A DNA stretch of 11,451 nucleotides. Source: Paraglomus occultum. Lineage: Eukaryota > Glomeromycota > Glomeromycetes > Paraglomerales > Paraglomeraceae. The notes beneath the pieces are model-generated. The model did no database searches. It was not told the origin of the DNA and worked only from the letters and a program-made list of their open reading frames with translations. This document shows positions 8,922 to 11,451 of this stretch, piece after piece; the first letter of the stretch is position 1; the number at the start of each line of letters is the position of its first letter. Location of the stretch: NCBI GenBank assembly GCA_910592205.1, contig CAJVPJ010001207.1:1-11451 (forward strand), read 5' to 3'. Made by a program: the position numbers and the translations under genes.

Positions 8922-10937
8922 TATATTTCCAAAAAAAAAAAGCACTTGGACCGATGGCGTTATGGAGGTATCTAGATTTCGTGGTACCACCAGCTGCTGT
9001 CTTTACCTATTCAAACTGTAGTAATAATATATATTAAGCACAAGAGAGTCTTGAGCAAACGTAACTACGCTAGTGGTTAGGTTGAAGGCAGATTATAATC
9101 TTTGATCCTTTCCTAACTCCCAACTTATGTGTTGACATCCTCATAATAAAAAAGTAGCCACAAATATTACAGGGGCACAAAATGTAGTGCGCCACAGTTT
9201 TCAAAAAAGTAAATTAATAGAAAGTGTGAATTACAAACATGGGTTGAAACGCTCGCTTTTAAAAAGACCGTTTATAAATGATATTTAGACACATAATAAT
9301 ATATTTATTTAACTAGTTGAGAAATCTGCAATTTGTCGAGAGTTTGATATTATTTGAGAACCTCGGTAGATTCGTTTTATTTATTTCTTATTGGGCCCAG
9401 TTGACATAATCTTGTAGTGATTGTGATACTCATCTTTCCTCAAAAGGTTTATTTGAAGAATATTCGACAAACTTAAAACTTAATTTTGGTACAAAAACGT
9501 GAATACAAGTAAAGTTGCCTTGCTTAAGAATTAAACCAATGCTAATTTTATCGATGCCTTGGCGTGAACATTATCGCAAACACATTAATATTACAAAAAA
9601 GTGCGTGCCAGAGGATCATGACGGAAGAATGTATGCGGCATCAGTATGTTCTAATTGATTTAATTAACGACACTTTGAAGAATTACTGAGCGACATTGTG
9701 AAAACATATCTATTAAAAACTTTTTTCCAAGCAATAGATGATAAACAATTTGACCGAACAACAATAATTTTACATCTTAGTTTATTTAATGCCTCCAAAT
9801 TGTTTGTTTTAAACTTGTATGCAGAGAAAGGTAAACCTTTAATAGAAACAATGTGAATTTATCATCAACAGTCCATACTCTTTGTTTTCTGGTTTGCAAA
9901 TGTAATATGCTGATACTAAAAAACTCGTTAATGCTTTTTACCGGGTTTGTATAATAATAAGTAGGCGCGTTAGAAATATACACATAAAAAAAATTTTTTT
10001 TTTCTGTTTGTCTGTATGTAAATGCAATGAAAATGCACAACCCACGTAAAACGCGGTATTACTCTGAATTAATTCAACAATTATATAATTAGTTGGCGAA
10101 ATTATAGAAAGATATTTCTTGTAGTTTGAGTTTTATTTTTGAATTTGAAATTGCTTGAACACATCTATTATATTATAATCACATTGCTGTTATTACGAAA
10201 AACTACAAAAAATCCCGAAAGCCCACGCTTGCACAATTTTTTGTAACAAAAACGTTTTACTCCAAGATACATACGCGTACTTTATACTTTACATCCCAGC
10301 TCACAAGCAAATGAAAGCCACATAAATATTTTAATCAAAAATCTTCCGACGTTGAAACAGATAATGCAATAAATTCTCTCACACGGAATCGATAATAGAT
10401 ATTCCTTTCAACAGATAATAAAGCCTATCATTCTCTACATGTCGTCAAAACAGCGTTCAAAAAGAGAAAAGGGAAAAAACAGACAAGAAGATATACTACG
10501 CAATCTCTGTAATACAACGCACGCAATCTCACTCCTATGATTACAACATTGACTTTATATCAATTAATAGCTTTCGAAATAATGTCCTAAAGGTGAATTT
10601 TCAAACGCGACTATACACATCATATCCATTAATGTCACTCACCGCCAGCACAAAGACATACCACGGTCATAGACCGCTTCTCGCACTGACATTTCCCAGT
10701 AAAGTTGTGCAGAACAACAACTTGCTTTCCTGACGAGAATTGACCTAGCGTATTTGACTCTTTACCAATGACTTTCGCAAGTCAGACTTTTGAAAGAACG
10801 GAAATTATTACAGGCACTTATATTCCGGTGCGCCTCACAATTTAAATTGATTGGTTGATTGTACAATTGTGTGCTATTTAGTAATACGTGTGTCAGAATG
10901 TAAATAAACCATTGACCAGTTAGGATTCTTGTCAAAG
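8922..10937. other. 2-kb AT-rich intergenic region, no supported gene
   Basis: The left end should contain the THOC7 promoter, including an A11 run at 8931-8941 in its 5' leader. A minus-strand frame at about 10040-9786 is low in complexity (Phe/Tyr/Ile-rich from T- and A-runs) and is rejected. A 23-codon ATG frame at 9618-9689 has a protein-like look but is too short to call. An A8/T10 block lies at 9986-10003. No tRNA, rRNA, transposase or retroelement reading frame is seen. Confidence 0.5.
9986..10003. repeat. A8/T10 homopolymer block
   Basis: Eight A are followed by ten T, making an 18-bp A/T block with a 16-bp perfect palindrome at its centre. It is probably simple low-complexity sequence, and it is a likely site of slippage or miscalled length. 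Confidence 0.7.
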
Positions 10938-11394
10938 ATGGCAGAGACTATAGTAAGTTTTGAATATGTCGCAGCATTATTAAAACAGTACGAAGCAATT
11001 ACATACGAGAAGCAGAATTCAAGCATAGTAGTCTATCGCATAGCCTCCGACATTCACAATTAAATTTTACCAAATTGATTGTAACTAACATACTTCTGTT
11101 TATGCCAGAACAACGGTGAATCCACAACTAAAAACAAGGCGAAGGCACACAATAGAAGACCTTGAGATTGATTATGGAACCCAATCGGACGAAAATCTGA
11201 ACGTAATCCAATTGAGGGAACGAGTGACCGAATGCAAGAAGCAATTACCAACAACAATAACAGAAGGCATTACTTTAACAGACTTATTGACAGTAATAGG
11301 AACAGCAAACATCTTACATAAGACACATACGGTAACGACTAGTATGGAGTTGGAACTACGTCTCAAGACCTATGTACACAGTGAAACTCGATAA
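10938..11394 (+). pseudogene. Unrecognised, possibly broken gene abutting a transposon end
   Basis: I do not recognise this product. A frame open from 11089 to a TAA at 11392-11394 encodes about 101 residues, with a basic patch LKTRRRHTIEDLE, then LRERVTECKKQL and LTDLLTVIGTANI. It has no ATG near its start. An intron is suggested upstream: GTAAGT donor at 10953, CTAAC branch-like site at 11084-11088 and TTTATGCCAG acceptor ending at 11108 (156 nt). The ATG exon (10938-10952, MAETI) joins in phase 0, which enters another frame and stops at 11163-11165. The long frame would need phase 2. Unspliced, the ATG frame gives 41 codons and stops at 11061-11063. Thus either the start lies elsewhere, or a one-base change has broken the frame. 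The 3' end runs into a transposon-like terminal repeat that provides the stop codon, so the original C-terminus may be missing. Confidence 0.3.
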
Positions 11395-11451
11395 GTCGGA
11401 CACGACGGGGTGGGCATGGCTGTCCGACTTATCGAGAAATCCGAGTTATCG
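11379..11451 (+). mobile_element. Left terminal inverted repeat of a pogo/Tigger-type DNA transposon (partial)
   Basis: From CAGTGAAACTCG at 11379 the sequence enters a near-perfect hairpin. CTCGATAAGTCGGACA at 11387-11402 is the exact reverse complement of 11421-11436, with an 18-nt G-rich loop. It is followed by a near copy (TCCGAGTTATCG, 11440-11451) of TCCGACTTATCG at 11423-11434. This layout (CAGT end, CTCGATAAG/TCCG modules repeated in both orientations) resembles what I recall of the ends of Tigger/pogo-like elements, which duplicate a TA target. A TA lies at 11375-11376, two bases before the CAGT, so the exact end is uncertain by two bases. The module order suggests the element continues to the right, beyond the window. 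No transposase is visible here. Confidence 0.55.

Noticed and set aside
9786-10040. Minus-strand open frame of 84 codons
   Set aside because: Composition follows A/T runs (many Phe, Tyr, Lys, Ile), it spans the A8/T10 block, and no splice or family signal supports it.
11060-11366. Two minus-strand open frames at the right end
   Set aside because: They lie opposite the longer plus-strand frame, overlap each other and show no recognisable domain; neither strand is firmly established here.

Overview
This is eukaryotic nuclear DNA, most likely from a fungus of the arbuscular mycorrhizal group (Glomeromycotina) or a close relative. The reasons are an AT-rich background, short GT-AG introns (66 to 96 nt) with CTAAC-like branch points, and a tyrosine-kinase-like (TKL) domain carrying the IPY..LK/IWLDG signature typical of the expanded kinase families of these fungi. 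The clade is inferred from remembered family features, not from a search.

Layout, left to right. 1-778 is AT-rich and holds no supported gene, with a TATA-like box at 605-612. 779-2213 (+) is a two-exon TKL-type kinase of 452 aa whose catalytic motifs are degenerate (HGN for HRD, DLG for DFG, altered glycine loop, Lys where the alpha-C Glu should be) and whose activation segment carries an acidic insert, so it is probably a pseudokinase. 2214-3045 is intergenic, with a CCAAT/CACGTG pair just upstream of the next gene. 3046-7390 (+) is EMC1, a subunit of the ER membrane protein complex. I could reconstruct it in 18 exons giving 1002 aa; one of the 17 introns is a GC-AG intron. 7745-8921 (-) is THO complex subunit 7, in 5 exons giving 288 aa, lying tail to tail with EMC1. 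The two genes' likely polyadenylation signals sit inside the 354-bp gap. 8922-10937 is about 2 kb of AT-rich DNA without a supported gene. 10938-11394 (+) holds an unrecognised, possibly broken gene. 11379-11451 looks like the left terminal inverted repeat of a pogo/Tigger-type DNA transposon; it supplies the stop codon of that last reading frame and runs off the window.

The genes do not form one pathway. EMC1 (membrane protein insertion at the ER) and THOC7 (mRNP assembly and export in the nucleus) are conserved housekeeping genes. The pseudokinase-like gene and the transposon-abutted reading frame are accessory-type sequence on either side of them. The most interesting items are the degenerate kinase with its G-rich acidic insert and alternative C-terminus, the GC-AG intron, and the transposon end at the last reading frame.
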